Source: Cypionkella aquatica (lineage in GTDB: Bacteria > Pseudomonadota > Alphaproteobacteria > Rhodobacterales > Rhodobacteraceae). From it: a DNA stretch of 64,000 nucleotides. Location: positions 1 through 64,000 of the forward strand of contig NZ_BSPP01000002.1 in NCBI RefSeq assembly GCF_030161095.1, read 5' to 3'. Positions 26,525-34,787 of this stretch are shown here, in pieces (position 1 is the stretch's first letter; each line of letters opens with the position of its first letter). The notes beneath the pieces are model-generated. The model did not search any database, was not told where the DNA came from, and saw nothing but the letters and a program-made list of their open reading frames with translations. Both the position numbers and the translations under genes were made by a program.

Positions 26525-27297
26525 GGCATAGCCGAAAAGGGCGAGACAAAGAATCCCTGCAAAGATTGCGACCAAAGTGCCAGTGCCAAGGGCAATGAAA
26601 GTGCCATCAATATCAGACCGCCCAACGTCAAGGCTGGTGCTCCGATCAACGACACCATGAGCGCGGGCATAGCGCGGTTGATGACGCCAATCGCTACGTT
26701 GTAAAGCAAAGCCGCAATGGTGAACGGGGCGGCAAGGCAGAATGCCAGCGAAAACGCATGGGTCACTTGCGACAGGCCCCATTGGGCAACATCTGCCGCA
26801 GCTGGCAGCCGGCCCATTGGCAAAAGCTGATAAGACAGAATGATGAGTTCGGCGGCACGGACATGCAATCCTGCCGCCACCGCCAGCGCCAGACCTGCCA
26901 TCACCATGAGATTGCCTATGGCAGGCTGAGGCTCCGGTCCGGCCCCCCCAAACATCTGCGACAAGCTTGTGGCCTGCGCTGCAATCGCGCCCGCTATTTG
27001 CAATGCCAGAACAAACATCCGCAGACCGATGCCCAGCATCAGACCGACAACCGCCTCGATCAGCAGTGGCGCAAGCGTGGCCTGGGTTGGATCAGGCGAA
27101 GCTTGCGCGGCCGGGGCCACCACTGCCGTGAAGGTTAATGCCAAGACCAGGCGCACGCGCTGCGGCACCGATTGTTCGCCAAATGCCGGAAGCAATGACA
27201 TCATCGATCCGACCCGCATGAAAACCAAAGCGCCCAGCCACAACAAGTCTGCCGCAATCCCGGTCAGCGCATTTGCATCTTTTATCAACTCATTCAT
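26521..27297 (-). CDS. fliR: Flagellar export gate protein FliR
   Basis: 258 aa with about six membrane helices. LLWLGALVFMRVGSMMSLLP at the start and VRLVLALTFTAVVAPAAQAS are typical FliR segments, as is the FRLQIAGAIAAQ-type helix, here VLALQIAGAIAAQATSLSQM. FliR completes the FliPQR gate. It overlaps both flhA and flhB by four bases, so the three are translated as a unit. Confidence 0.94.
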   Translation of the reverse strand: MNELIKDANALTGIAADLLWLGALVFMRVGSMMSLLPAFGEQSVPQRVRLVLALTFTAVVAPAAQASPDPTQATLAPLLIEAVVGLMLGIGLRMFVLALQIAGAIAAQATSLSQMFGGAGPEPQPAIGNLMVMAGLALAVAAGLHVRAAELIILSYQLLPMGRLPAAADVAQWGLSQVTHAFSLAFCLAAPFTIAALLYNVAIGVINRAMPALMVSLIGAPALTLGGLILMALSLPLALALWSQSLQGFFVSPFSAMP

Positions 27298-29372
27298 GGC
27301 GGCACGATTCCAACCATGGCGGGACGGGCCTCCATCCCGATTTCTTCGTAAGACAGCACTGGCGCGGACATGCCTTTCGCGGCGAGGACTGTGCGCAAAA
27401 AGCGGCGGCGCAAAGTCGAGGTGACCAACGCCGGATAAGTTCCAGTTTCAGCCGCGCGATTGAGCCGATCTGCGATTGCGTTCGCCAGACGGCTGAATTG
27501 ATCGGGCGGCAATGCTATGTCACGTTGACCGCGGTCACCTTCAATTTGATAGCTGGCAAAGGTTTTTTCCCAGTCGGGTGCCAGTTGAATAAGTGGTATC
27601 GTGCCGTCTTCCCGTTTCAGCTCGGCCACAAGTTGAAAGCCTAGACGTTGGCGGACATGTTCGCAAATCGCTTCGGGCGAGCCTAGGCCGCGGGCCTCGG
27701 CAATGCCTTCAAGGATCAGAGGCAGGTTTCGTATCGAAACCCGCTCTTCCAACAACAGGCGCAGTACCGTCAGCAACAGATCCACTGGCACTTTTTCTGG
27801 CACAAGCTCATCAAGCAAGCGGCGGTTTGCTTCGCTGCGGCTTGTATCAGAAAGCGTTGCAAATTCGTCAAGCAAGCGACGCAATCCGCGCAGAGACAGC
27901 AGCCGGGCGAGGTTGCCCCGGATCACTTCGAGCAGATGGGTGGCCAACACTTCTGCGGGCGATACGACGGTCAGACCCGTAAGGGCAGCATCTTCTTGGC
28001 TATCGGGCCTGATCCACCGCGCGGGGGCGCCATAGACTGGCTCTCGCACGTCTTGGCCGGGGGGGGCATCGACGCCATCCGCAAGCAAGATCAAGACTTT
28101 ATCGGGCATCAGGACATCATGTACCCGCTCGACCCCTTGCAGACGGATGCGGTAGGTGCCGGGGCTTAAATTGGCCTCATCTGTCAGGCGAACTTCGGGC
28201 AGGATCAGGCCAAAGGCAGATGCGACATGTGTGCGCATATTGGAAATTCGCACATCCAGCCCTGTTGCAGGGTCAAGTACCATGCCCACCAGATTCGGCG
28301 CAAACTCGATATGAATCTCATCGAAATCCAACACATCCCCCATTTGTTTGCGACGCGGTGGATCTGCTTTTGGTTCGGGTAGAGCTGCTGCGCGCCGGGC
28401 TTTGCGTGACATTCCCCATGACGCCCAAGCCATCAGGGCAGCACTGGATATAAAGGGAAGAAACGGCATACCCGGAACCAAGGCAAACAGTGCCATCAAC
28501 GCAGCGACAGTTCCCAAAGCACCAGGGTAGCGTCCAAGCTGTGCAAAAAATGACACGTCCGCCGCACCTTTGGCGCCACCGCGAGACAGCAGCAACGCTG
28601 CGGCTACCGAAATGATGACTGCAGGAATTTGGCTGACCAAGCCATCGCCAACGGTTAAAATGGCATACGTCTCAAAGGCTTGACCTATTGGCATGCCGTG
28701 CATCACCGTGCCCATGATCAAGCCCATCACGATATTCAAGCCAGTGATCATCAGGCCAGCCACGGCGTCGCCCTTGACGAATTTCGACGCGCCATCCAAC
28801 GAGCCGAAGAATGTGGTTTCTGCCAGTTCCATTTCGCGTCGCCGTTTGGCTTCTGCATGGTCAATGGCGCCTGCGGCCATATCGGCATCGATCGCCAATT
28901 GTTTTCCCGGCATGCCGTCCAACGCAAAGCGCGCACCAACCTCGGCCATCCGCCCCGCGCCTTTGGTGATCACGATAAAGTTGACGATCAGCAGGACACA
29001 GAAAATTACCAAACCGAGCAACAGGTTGCCGCCCATAATGAATTCGGCAAACCCTTGAATGACATGACCAGCCGCAGCTGTCCCAGTATGGCCTTGTCCG
29101 ATGATCAACTTGGTGGATGAGATGTTCAGCGATAAACGCAGCATCAAAGACGCCAGCAGAATTGTGGGAAATGCAGAGAAATCTAAGGGGCGCTCAATAA
29201 ACAGGGTGACTGTCAGCATCAGAATGGCCAATGCAAAGGACAATGCCAGGCCCAGATCCAGCACCCAAGCGGGCATCGGCAAGACCATCATCATGATGAC
29301 CGACATCAAGGCTAAGGCAAGCCAGATCGTCGGTTGGTAGAATGTCGCTGCGGTGATCTGAAGTTTCGGCAT
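27294..29372 (-). CDS. flhA: Flagellar export protein FlhA
   Basis: 692 aa from the ATG giving MPKLQITAATFYQP. About eight membrane helices fill residues 15-310. The FHIPEP-family signature RMAEVGARFALDGMPGKQLA and IDADMAAG lies between helices 4 and 5. The large cytoplasmic domain (350-692) forms the nonameric ring that receives chaperone-substrate complexes. It starts two bases before the lytic transglycosylase gene ends, so both are in one operon with fliR and flhB. Confidence 0.96.
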   Translation of the reverse strand: MPKLQITAATFYQPTIWLALALMSVIMMMVLPMPAWVLDLGLALSFALAILMLTVTLFIERPLDFSAFPTILLASLMLRLSLNISSTKLIIGQGHTGTAAAGHVIQGFAEFIMGGNLLLGLVIFCVLLIVNFIVITKGAGRMAEVGARFALDGMPGKQLAIDADMAAGAIDHAEAKRRREMELAETTFFGSLDGASKFVKGDAVAGLMITGLNIVMGLIMGTVMHGMPIGQAFETYAILTVGDGLVSQIPAVIISVAAALLLSRGGAKGAADVSFFAQLGRYPGALGTVAALMALFALVPGMPFLPFISSAALMAWASWGMSRKARRAAALPEPKADPPRRKQMGDVLDFDEIHIEFAPNLVGMVLDPATGLDVRISNMRTHVASAFGLILPEVRLTDEANLSPGTYRIRLQGVERVHDVLMPDKVLILLADGVDAPPGQDVREPVYGAPARWIRPDSQEDAALTGLTVVSPAEVLATHLLEVIRGNLARLLSLRGLRRLLDEFATLSDTSRSEANRRLLDELVPEKVPVDLLLTVLRLLLEERVSIRNLPLILEGIAEARGLGSPEAICEHVRQRLGFQLVAELKREDGTIPLIQLAPDWEKTFASYQIEGDRGQRDIALPPDQFSRLANAIADRLNRAAETGTYPALVTSTLRRRFLRTVLAAKGMSAPVLSYEEIGMEARPAMVGIVPP

Positions 29373-29373
29373 C

Positions 29374-30087
29374 TTACGGCACCGCTGCAAATAGTGGCGG
29401 GTTGCCTGCAGTCATTGGCACAAGTGACGCGCCCACCCCGCGAGAGCCCGCTTGCAACAGCGGAAAGTTATTGTTGCGGGATATCTGCGGTCGTATCGAC
29501 ATTGCCTGAGCCTCATCGGCTGGCAGCGCGGCACCCGTTCCCCGCAGTTCATTCAGAGCAGCTTCAACCTTAACGAGATATCCCTCAGCTTGCTCGGGGC
29601 TGCGGGAGTGATAGGCGGCGACCGCTTGTGGCCAACCACCTTCTGATACGAATAATTCTGTAAGAAATTCAGCCGCATAACGGGCGTTGATTTCTGGGTC
29701 AAACATGGCTTCGGTTGAGTCAAAGTTCTTTCCATGCCAGTGCATATTTATCTGAAAACAACCGACATCGTAGTTATCTTCACCCTTGGCCAGAAGGTCA
29801 TCCGCAAAGTTGATGGCTTTGGTTGCATCGTCGAACCAATAGCCTTGGCCGGCCTGGTTCATGGCCCAAGGCCACGCTTCCGTTTCGCCGGATCTGCTGC
29901 GCCCCGCTTCGACGCGCGTGATTGCGAGTAGAAGTTCAAGGGGTACGATGCTGTTTTGCGCGGCGTGGCGCGCCGCCAGATCACACATTTCAGTGTAAGG
30001 TGCGCTGTGCGAAGCGCCACTGACACTCAACGCCGCGATTGCCAACAGACAGCATCGGTGGCCGACCGAGTTTGATCCCAAACGCAT
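29374..30087 (-). CDS. Periplasmic lytic transglycosylase, flagellar SltF type
   Basis: 237 aa from the ATG giving MRLGSNSVGHRC, with a signal peptide ending near SGASHSA. The SLT fold shows LELLLAITRVEAGRSRSGET with the catalytic Glu, DNYDVGCFQINMHWHGKNF and GGWPQAVAAYHSRSPEQAEG. It cuts peptidoglycan so that the rod can pass. In R. sphaeroides the flagellum-specific SltF does this because FlgJ has no enzymatic domain, as here. It heads the flhA-fliR-flhB operon. Confidence 0.85.
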   Translation of the reverse strand: MRLGSNSVGHRCCLLAIAALSVSGASHSAPYTEMCDLAARHAAQNSIVPLELLLAITRVEAGRSRSGETEAWPWAMNQAGQGYWFDDATKAINFADDLLAKGEDNYDVGCFQINMHWHGKNFDSTEAMFDPEINARYAAEFLTELFVSEGGWPQAVAAYHSRSPEQAEGYLVKVEAALNELRGTGAALPADEAQAMSIRPQISRNNNFPLLQAGSRGVGASLVPMTAGNPPLFAAVP

Positions 30088-30178
30088 AGATTTTATCCGA
30101 ATTCTCCGACACATTCTGTGTGGGTGCTGAAGTCAGACTAGGGTCCGAACCTTTCTAAAAGGTAAGCAAAGCCGGAAA

Positions 30179-32305
30179 TTATGGTGCTTCAACTTGCGCC
30201 AGCAAAGATTGCACTACGCCAAGCGTCGCGTCGCTGTTGTCGATCAAGCGCTTTCCCTCTGCGAGCGGTCCGTCGCCCGCAGCACCCGATGCGGCTGGTT
30301 GTATCAAAGCGCTTGCCGCTTGCTTCCAGTGCTCTTCACCACGCAAGCTGACTTGCTGCCAGTTTTCAGATTTGGCAAGGGCGCGTGATTCTGCGATTGC
30401 GTCACCCGCCTGCGCGTAGATCAGTGCGGCTGCGGCTTCGTCACCGATTTGTTGCATCGCTTGTGCCCGAAGAACCAGAGCGGGCTTAGAGTTTTCGCCT
30501 GTCAGCACGCGCACAACCGCGCGCCCGTCTCGCCTTTGTAAGTGAATTGTGGCAAGCAATAAAGGATCAGCGGTGGTTTCAGCGTCCAGCCATTGCAGGC
30601 TGGCGTCGGCGAGCCCCAAATTAAGCAGCCTTTTCGCCAGCATGGGCCCGGCATCTGGTTGGCTCGCAGGCATGGCCGCTTCGCGCGGCAGCACGGCATG
30701 CCTTAGAATCTCATCATCTGTGCCTAAAAGTGCCAAGATGCGCCAGAGCTTTGGCTCTGTTTCAGGCGCAGTCGGCAGCAGGGCGAAAGCGCCATCCAGA
30801 TCCCCCGACGCAGCTTTGGCCAACAGCAGCGCAGCGGGTGCAGCTGCCAAATCTGGTTGCTCTGCAACGACCGCCTCAAGTGCAGTGACGATGTTCGGAT
30901 CAACGGGCAAATCTTGCGCAACTTGCGCTTCAATCAAAGCAACCAAAGCGGCAGGTGTGCCGGGGCCGGGATCGACAACCATTGTTTTCAATGTCGCTTC
31001 TGCAATCGCGGGCTGGCCTTGATACATTTCCAGCTTGGCCTGCAGCAGGCTGGTCTCTGAACCCGCGCCACCCGGCGCGCGCAGGATGGCATCCCGTACC
31101 CGCATCGCGACATCCGTCGCACCGACTGCCATGAGCCGGTCTGCCAGTGTTGGCCCAAGCCCACGCCTAAGGCCAATCGGCAAAGCGGAAAACGCCAAAA
31201 ATGCGGCATTCGTGTTAACGCCATGCGCATCTTTGAGGTTGTCTTGAGCGAGTATAGCCCACAGCGCGGACGGGCCATCACATGATTGCTGAGCCAAAAA
31301 TGCAGATTGTGGATCAGGGTTACCATCGACCAGATTGGCCATGCTCTGCCAAATCGCGCGGTCAGGCTGATCGCCTGGAAAGGCCAGCAACAGTTGCTTG
31401 GCTTCTGCACCGAATCCGATGAAGAGGTGAAAGCGAATGGCACGTTCAAGGATCAGGTCATCCTGCTGATCAAATTCCCCAACGAGGCCTTGGCTTGAAG
31501 CAGCCATCTGCGCAAAGATTGGAGTGTCGTCGCCCCAGGTTGAAACCGCAAGCCGCTCAGGATCAATGCAATTTTGGCCCTCTGCGCCAATGGTATCGTG
31601 AGTGGGCAGACCATCTGTCACGGATAGTCCGGGCAGCTCACCCAGACCTATGCGCGCGGAAGCAGGCGCGTGATTTTCGGTATCTGCGCTGGCGGCAGGA
31701 GTTATGGCAATATCAATCACCCCTTGCGACGCCCCGCGACTAAGTTGGTGCAACAGGGATTCGCGGAGCGTCTGCAGCGCGGGATCACTGGACGGTGGTG
31801 GGGCTAAAGTTGCTTGGGGGATTGGTTCACGCTCAGCACGCAGATCAAGAACAACATTCTGCGCCCAATCATAGTGTGGCACCGGTAACTTCGCGCTTTC
31901 AGGTTTGTGTCGTGCCGCAAGAGGTTCCTCAAATGAAGAGCCTTTCGGTGGCTTTCCATCTTTCAGATCAATCACCACAATACCCGGACGAAACTCGAAA
32001 GGAATGGCATAGCACGCACAGGCAACGGCAAGCTGCAAATCACCAGAATCGGGATCAGAGGAAATGCCGGCCAGCCGACCCTTGCCAATTGCCTTGAACG
32101 CTTGGCTGAAATCATAATTTGGACTGACATTGCGAACGTGCAGCAGATAGCCGTCATCGGTGCGGCCAACTTGCCAATCCACTGGACTTTCAAATTCAAG
32201 TACCAGCCGCGTAAAGCCGTCATGTTCACCTGATTTCACCAAAACCGGGTCTGCGGCAGCTGCGTTGAGCAAAACCAACCAAAAAGCGAAGGCGAAACGG
32301 ATCAT
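30179..32305 (-). CDS. Large periplasmic protein of the motA operon, function unknown
   Basis: 708 aa with a signal peptide (MIRFAFAFWLVLLNAAAA). The first 110 residues (EHDGFTRLVLEFESPVDWQV, then GYLLHVRNVSPN, FEFRPGIVVIDLKDG) resemble an AMIN-like beta domain that binds cell wall. From about 270 onward it is a helical repeat region of TPR-like character, with Leu/Ala-rich pairs. It overlaps motA by four bases and is therefore made with the stator. Similar genes stand in this place in other Rhodobacterales, as far as I recall. A role in anchoring or activating the stator at the cell wall is a guess. Confidence 0.6.
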   Translation of the reverse strand: MIRFAFAFWLVLLNAAAADPVLVKSGEHDGFTRLVLEFESPVDWQVGRTDDGYLLHVRNVSPNYDFSQAFKAIGKGRLAGISSDPDSGDLQLAVACACYAIPFEFRPGIVVIDLKDGKPPKGSSFEEPLAARHKPESAKLPVPHYDWAQNVVLDLRAEREPIPQATLAPPPSSDPALQTLRESLLHQLSRGASQGVIDIAITPAASADTENHAPASARIGLGELPGLSVTDGLPTHDTIGAEGQNCIDPERLAVSTWGDDTPIFAQMAASSQGLVGEFDQQDDLILERAIRFHLFIGFGAEAKQLLLAFPGDQPDRAIWQSMANLVDGNPDPQSAFLAQQSCDGPSALWAILAQDNLKDAHGVNTNAAFLAFSALPIGLRRGLGPTLADRLMAVGATDVAMRVRDAILRAPGGAGSETSLLQAKLEMYQGQPAIAEATLKTMVVDPGPGTPAALVALIEAQVAQDLPVDPNIVTALEAVVAEQPDLAAAPAALLLAKAASGDLDGAFALLPTAPETEPKLWRILALLGTDDEILRHAVLPREAAMPASQPDAGPMLAKRLLNLGLADASLQWLDAETTADPLLLATIHLQRRDGRAVVRVLTGENSKPALVLRAQAMQQIGDEAAAALIYAQAGDAIAESRALAKSENWQQVSLRGEEHWKQAASALIQPAASGAAGDGPLAEGKRLIDNSDATLGVVQSLLAQVEAP

Positions 32306-33171
32306 GCGGCCTCCTGCTTCAGCGCCCGAAGCGATTCCTCAATTGCAGCAAAGGTTGGGCGTACGTGATGTGGCGTGTTTTGACGTCCGACTTCGATGCA
32401 GATGTTGGGGGCATGCCGGTGCAAATTGGCCACCAAAACTTCACGGACAAGTTGATAGAAATGCCCATCATCCTCGACCACGGTTTTCACTCTGGCAGCA
32501 AACGGCCCCATAATGCCATAGGCGAGAAACACCCCCAGAAAGGTGCCAACCAAGGCAGAACCAATCATTTCTCCTAATATTTCAGGGGGTTGGTCCAAAG
32601 AGCCCATCGTCTTGATCACGCCAAGAACGGCGGCGACAATGCCCAGCGCGGGCAGAGCATCGGCCATGGATTGCAGCGCATGGCTGGAGTGCATTGCATG
32701 CGCCAAAGCGGCCTCAACCCGCTTGTCCAGCACCTCTTCAACTTGATGCGGATCATCGTAGTTCATCGCGGCCGCGCGAAACGTATCGGCGATCAGGTCA
32801 ACAGTCTCGTGGTCGTGCTGAATTTTGGGGTACTTGCCAAATATCGACGATTCACCGGGCTTTTCAATATGCTCTTCAAGCCCAACAGGATTGGCGCGTG
32901 CGATGCGGATCAACTCAAACAGCAAACATAAAAGGTCGCGGAAATCGTCGGGCTTCCACTTTGGACCCTTGAAAACCTTGCTTACATCTTTCGCAGTGTG
33001 CTTCACGGCGGCCAGATCGTTCGAAACCAGAAATGATCCCAGTGCCGCGCCACCAATCATGATCATTTCAAACGGCAATGCCTCCATGATGGGGGCAAGG
33101 TGTCCGCCGTGGATGACAAATCCGCCAAACACCATGACGAGGATGACAATGATACCGACGATTCCGAACAT
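32302..33171 (-). CDS. motA: Flagellar stator protein MotA
   Basis: 289 aa with four membrane helices (IVGIIVILVMVFGGFVIHGG at the start, ALPALGIVAAVLGVIKTMG and GSALVGTFLGVFLAYGIMGP near the end). The cytoplasmic loop between helices 2 and 3 holds the charged region that meets FliG. The protein forms the proton channel with MotB, encoded separately at 42964-43809. First gene of its operon, followed by the 708-residue unknown protein. Confidence 0.95.
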   Translation of the reverse strand: MFGIVGIIVILVMVFGGFVIHGGHLAPIMEALPFEMIMIGGAALGSFLVSNDLAAVKHTAKDVSKVFKGPKWKPDDFRDLLCLLFELIRIARANPVGLEEHIEKPGESSIFGKYPKIQHDHETVDLIADTFRAAAMNYDDPHQVEEVLDKRVEAALAHAMHSSHALQSMADALPALGIVAAVLGVIKTMGSLDQPPEILGEMIGSALVGTFLGVFLAYGIMGPFAARVKTVVEDDGHFYQLVREVLVANLHRHAPNICIEVGRQNTPHHVRPTFAAIEESLRALKQEAA

Positions 33172-33235
33172 GGCTGAACCTTGCTAAAATTTCCCGCCCT
33201 GCAACATCGCAGCGCCGGGTTAAGAAACCCTGAGT

Positions 33236-33799
33236 CTAGTTTTTCGGGGCCATGGCATTTCGGCCTGCGATCAAGACCGAGATCGCATAGACCTTCGCGG
33301 GATCCATGCCTGCCATAGCCGCCGCAGCAGCGCCCGGAGTCATGCGGCCAAGAAAGCCTGCAGCAAATTCAGGGGCCATCTCTCCAAACAGTTTGGCAGC
33401 ATCGACCGGCTTCATGGCTTCATACACCGCAGTCAGTCGGGCCAGATCGGCCTCAGCCGCGCCATCGGCGATCTGTAAGGTCTTCTTCAGTTCAGCCTCG
33501 GCTGCCGTCATTTCTTCGATACGGGCTGTGATTGCCGCCTCTGCCAGCGATAACGCAGCCAAACGGTCATTCAGAACCGTTTCGCGCGCAGAGACTTTGC
33601 TTTCGCGGATGTTCAATGCCTCTACCAGCGCAAGCGGCGGTGTCGGACAGCTTGTGGGGGCATCCGCTGTTAGGGCTGGTTCAGCCTCGGCATTGGCCAG
33701 CGCCATCCCGACCCCCGATCCCAGCCGCAAAGCGCCCGACGCTGAAAGAAATAGCGTCAGTATCAACAAAACGCCGCGGCCTGATGGAGATTTTTTCAC
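33236..33799 (-). CDS. MotE-like protein with MgtE-N-like domain
   Basis: 187 aa. An N-terminal signal or anchor (VLLILTLFLSASGALRL) is followed by a coiled coil (about residues 60-115: LNIRESKVSARETVLNDRLA and AEAAITARIEEMTAAEAELK). The C-terminal YEAMKPVDAAKLFGEMAPEF and AGFLGRMTPGAAAAAMAGMD resemble the MgtE N-domain repeat of MotE, a periplasmic chaperone for MotC in rhizobia. It overlaps the gene at 33796 by four bases, so it is made with fliL. A weak hairpin (GGGTT-AACCC, 33217-33230) follows it before motA. Confidence 0.7.
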   Translation of the reverse strand: MKKSPSGRGVLLILTLFLSASGALRLGSGVGMALANAEAEPALTADAPTSCPTPPLALVEALNIRESKVSARETVLNDRLAALSLAEAAITARIEEMTAAEAELKKTLQIADGAAEADLARLTAVYEAMKPVDAAKLFGEMAPEFAAGFLGRMTPGAAAAAMAGMDPAKVYAISVLIAGRNAMAPKN

Positions 33800-34176
33800 T
33801 CTGCAGCCTCCAAGTCATCCCGCGATTGCCGCCGCCGCACGAAACGGAGCTGTCGGTCGGTTTGTAGAGCTTGGGGTTCTGCGGGGTCCGGATTTGGCAA
33901 ATCATGTAGCGAAGCGACAAGCAGTTCCAGTCGACCAGCGACCGTTTCAGCCCGTGCGGTTAACGCAACCAATCCATCAGCCGAGCGATTCCCCGCGGCG
34001 CGTGCCTGCTCCAGCGCGCGCGTCATGTCGTCAACTTGGGCTGACAGCACTGCGATCGCGCCGCCCATACCGGATTCGAGCGTGGTGAATTTTTTGAGCC
34101 GAGACGACAGAACATAGCAATATATCGCTGCCCCGAACGCGCCCGCTGCCATCAGAATATCTGCGATCAGCACCAT
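33796..34176 (-). CDS. Small membrane-anchored coiled-coil protein in the fliL operon
   Basis: 126 aa. One N-terminal membrane helix (ADILMAAGAFGAAIYCYVLS) is followed by a predicted coiled coil (LSAQVDDMTRALEQARAAGN and VALTARAETVAGRLELLVAS). I do not recognise the family. It is translationally coupled to the MotE-like gene and starts 11 bases after the fliL stop. Its shape (one helix, then coiled coil, cytoplasmic or periplasmic) would suit a motor scaffold protein, but nothing in the sequence shows it. Confidence 0.65.
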   Translation of the reverse strand: MVLIADILMAAGAFGAAIYCYVLSSRLKKFTTLESGMGGAIAVLSAQVDDMTRALEQARAAGNRSADGLVALTARAETVAGRLELLVASLHDLPNPDPAEPQALQTDRQLRFVRRRQSRDDLEAAE

Positions 34177-34187
34177 AGCTATCTCCT

Positions 34188-34670
34188 TCAGTTCAACACA
34201 AATTCAGTGACAAGAAGATCGCGCACCCGGTTTTCGCCCGTCACAATCTGAATCCGGCGCAACAATTGCGCGCGCATCCGAACCAGTGCCGCAGGATCGT
34301 CGAATTCATTGGCGTCAAGCGCTCGCAGATAGCTGTTCATCACATCAACGATACGCGGCAGCAGGCTGGTCACTTCGGCAGTGCGCGGCCCCGCAACCTC
34401 AAGCTGTGATGTAAAGCGCAAATGCCTGCCGTCTTCGCCCGGCCCAATAGAAACGATTACCGAATCGACAGGGACGAAGCTGATGTCAGGCAGCGGATTT
34501 GGGGCGGCCTCGTCGGCGGCATGGCCATCTCCACTGCCGAGTATCAGCCCGCTCCAGCTTGCATAAAAGCCGCCGCCAGCCATCAAAAGACCAAGCACAA
34601 GGCCGATGATCAGAGGCTTTTTCGAGCCCTTTTTTGTTGCCGCTTCCTGCGGCTGCTCAGTTTCGGCCAC
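34188..34670 (-). CDS. fliL: Flagellar basal-body-associated protein FliL (second of two)
   Basis: 160 aa with one membrane helix (KPLIIGLVLGLLMAGGGFYA). The FliL domain includes FVPVDSVIVSIGPGEDGRHL, RFTSQLEVAGPRTAEVTSLL and the C-terminal RIQIVTGENRVRDLLVTEFV. It is divergent from fliF and heads the operon fliL / 126-aa gene / motE-like. Position and fit to the family make it the canonical FliL of the motor; the other copy is at 24515-25090. Confidence 0.9.
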   Translation of the reverse strand: MAETEQPQEAATKKGSKKPLIIGLVLGLLMAGGGFYASWSGLILGSGDGHAADEAAPNPLPDISFVPVDSVIVSIGPGEDGRHLRFTSQLEVAGPRTAEVTSLLPRIVDVMNSYLRALDANEFDDPAALVRMRAQLLRRIQIVTGENRVRDLLVTEFVLN

Positions 34671-34715
34671 GGGGTCCTCCGTTTTGCTTGTGCGGCAAAT
34701 ATAGACCGAAGCTCA

Positions 34716-34730
34716 CTAACCGATTGTTAA
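34716..34730. promoter_or_regulatory. CtrA-like box between fliL and fliF
   Basis: CTAA-CCGATTG-TTAA matches TTAA-N7-TTAA at all but one base. It lies midway in the 117-base divergent region, 57 bases from the fliF GTG and 46 from the fliL start, so one site could serve both operons. Best match of the set. Confidence 0.55.
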
Positions 34731-34787
34731 GGCCAATCCGCCAAAACTGGCTTCATAGGGCAGAAGCCCGTTATCGGAGACCAACCA

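Noticed and set aside
33217-33230. Hairpin GGGTT-AAGA-AACCC as terminator of the fliL operon
   Set aside because: Stem of five pairs and no T-tract; too weak to list as a separate terminator.
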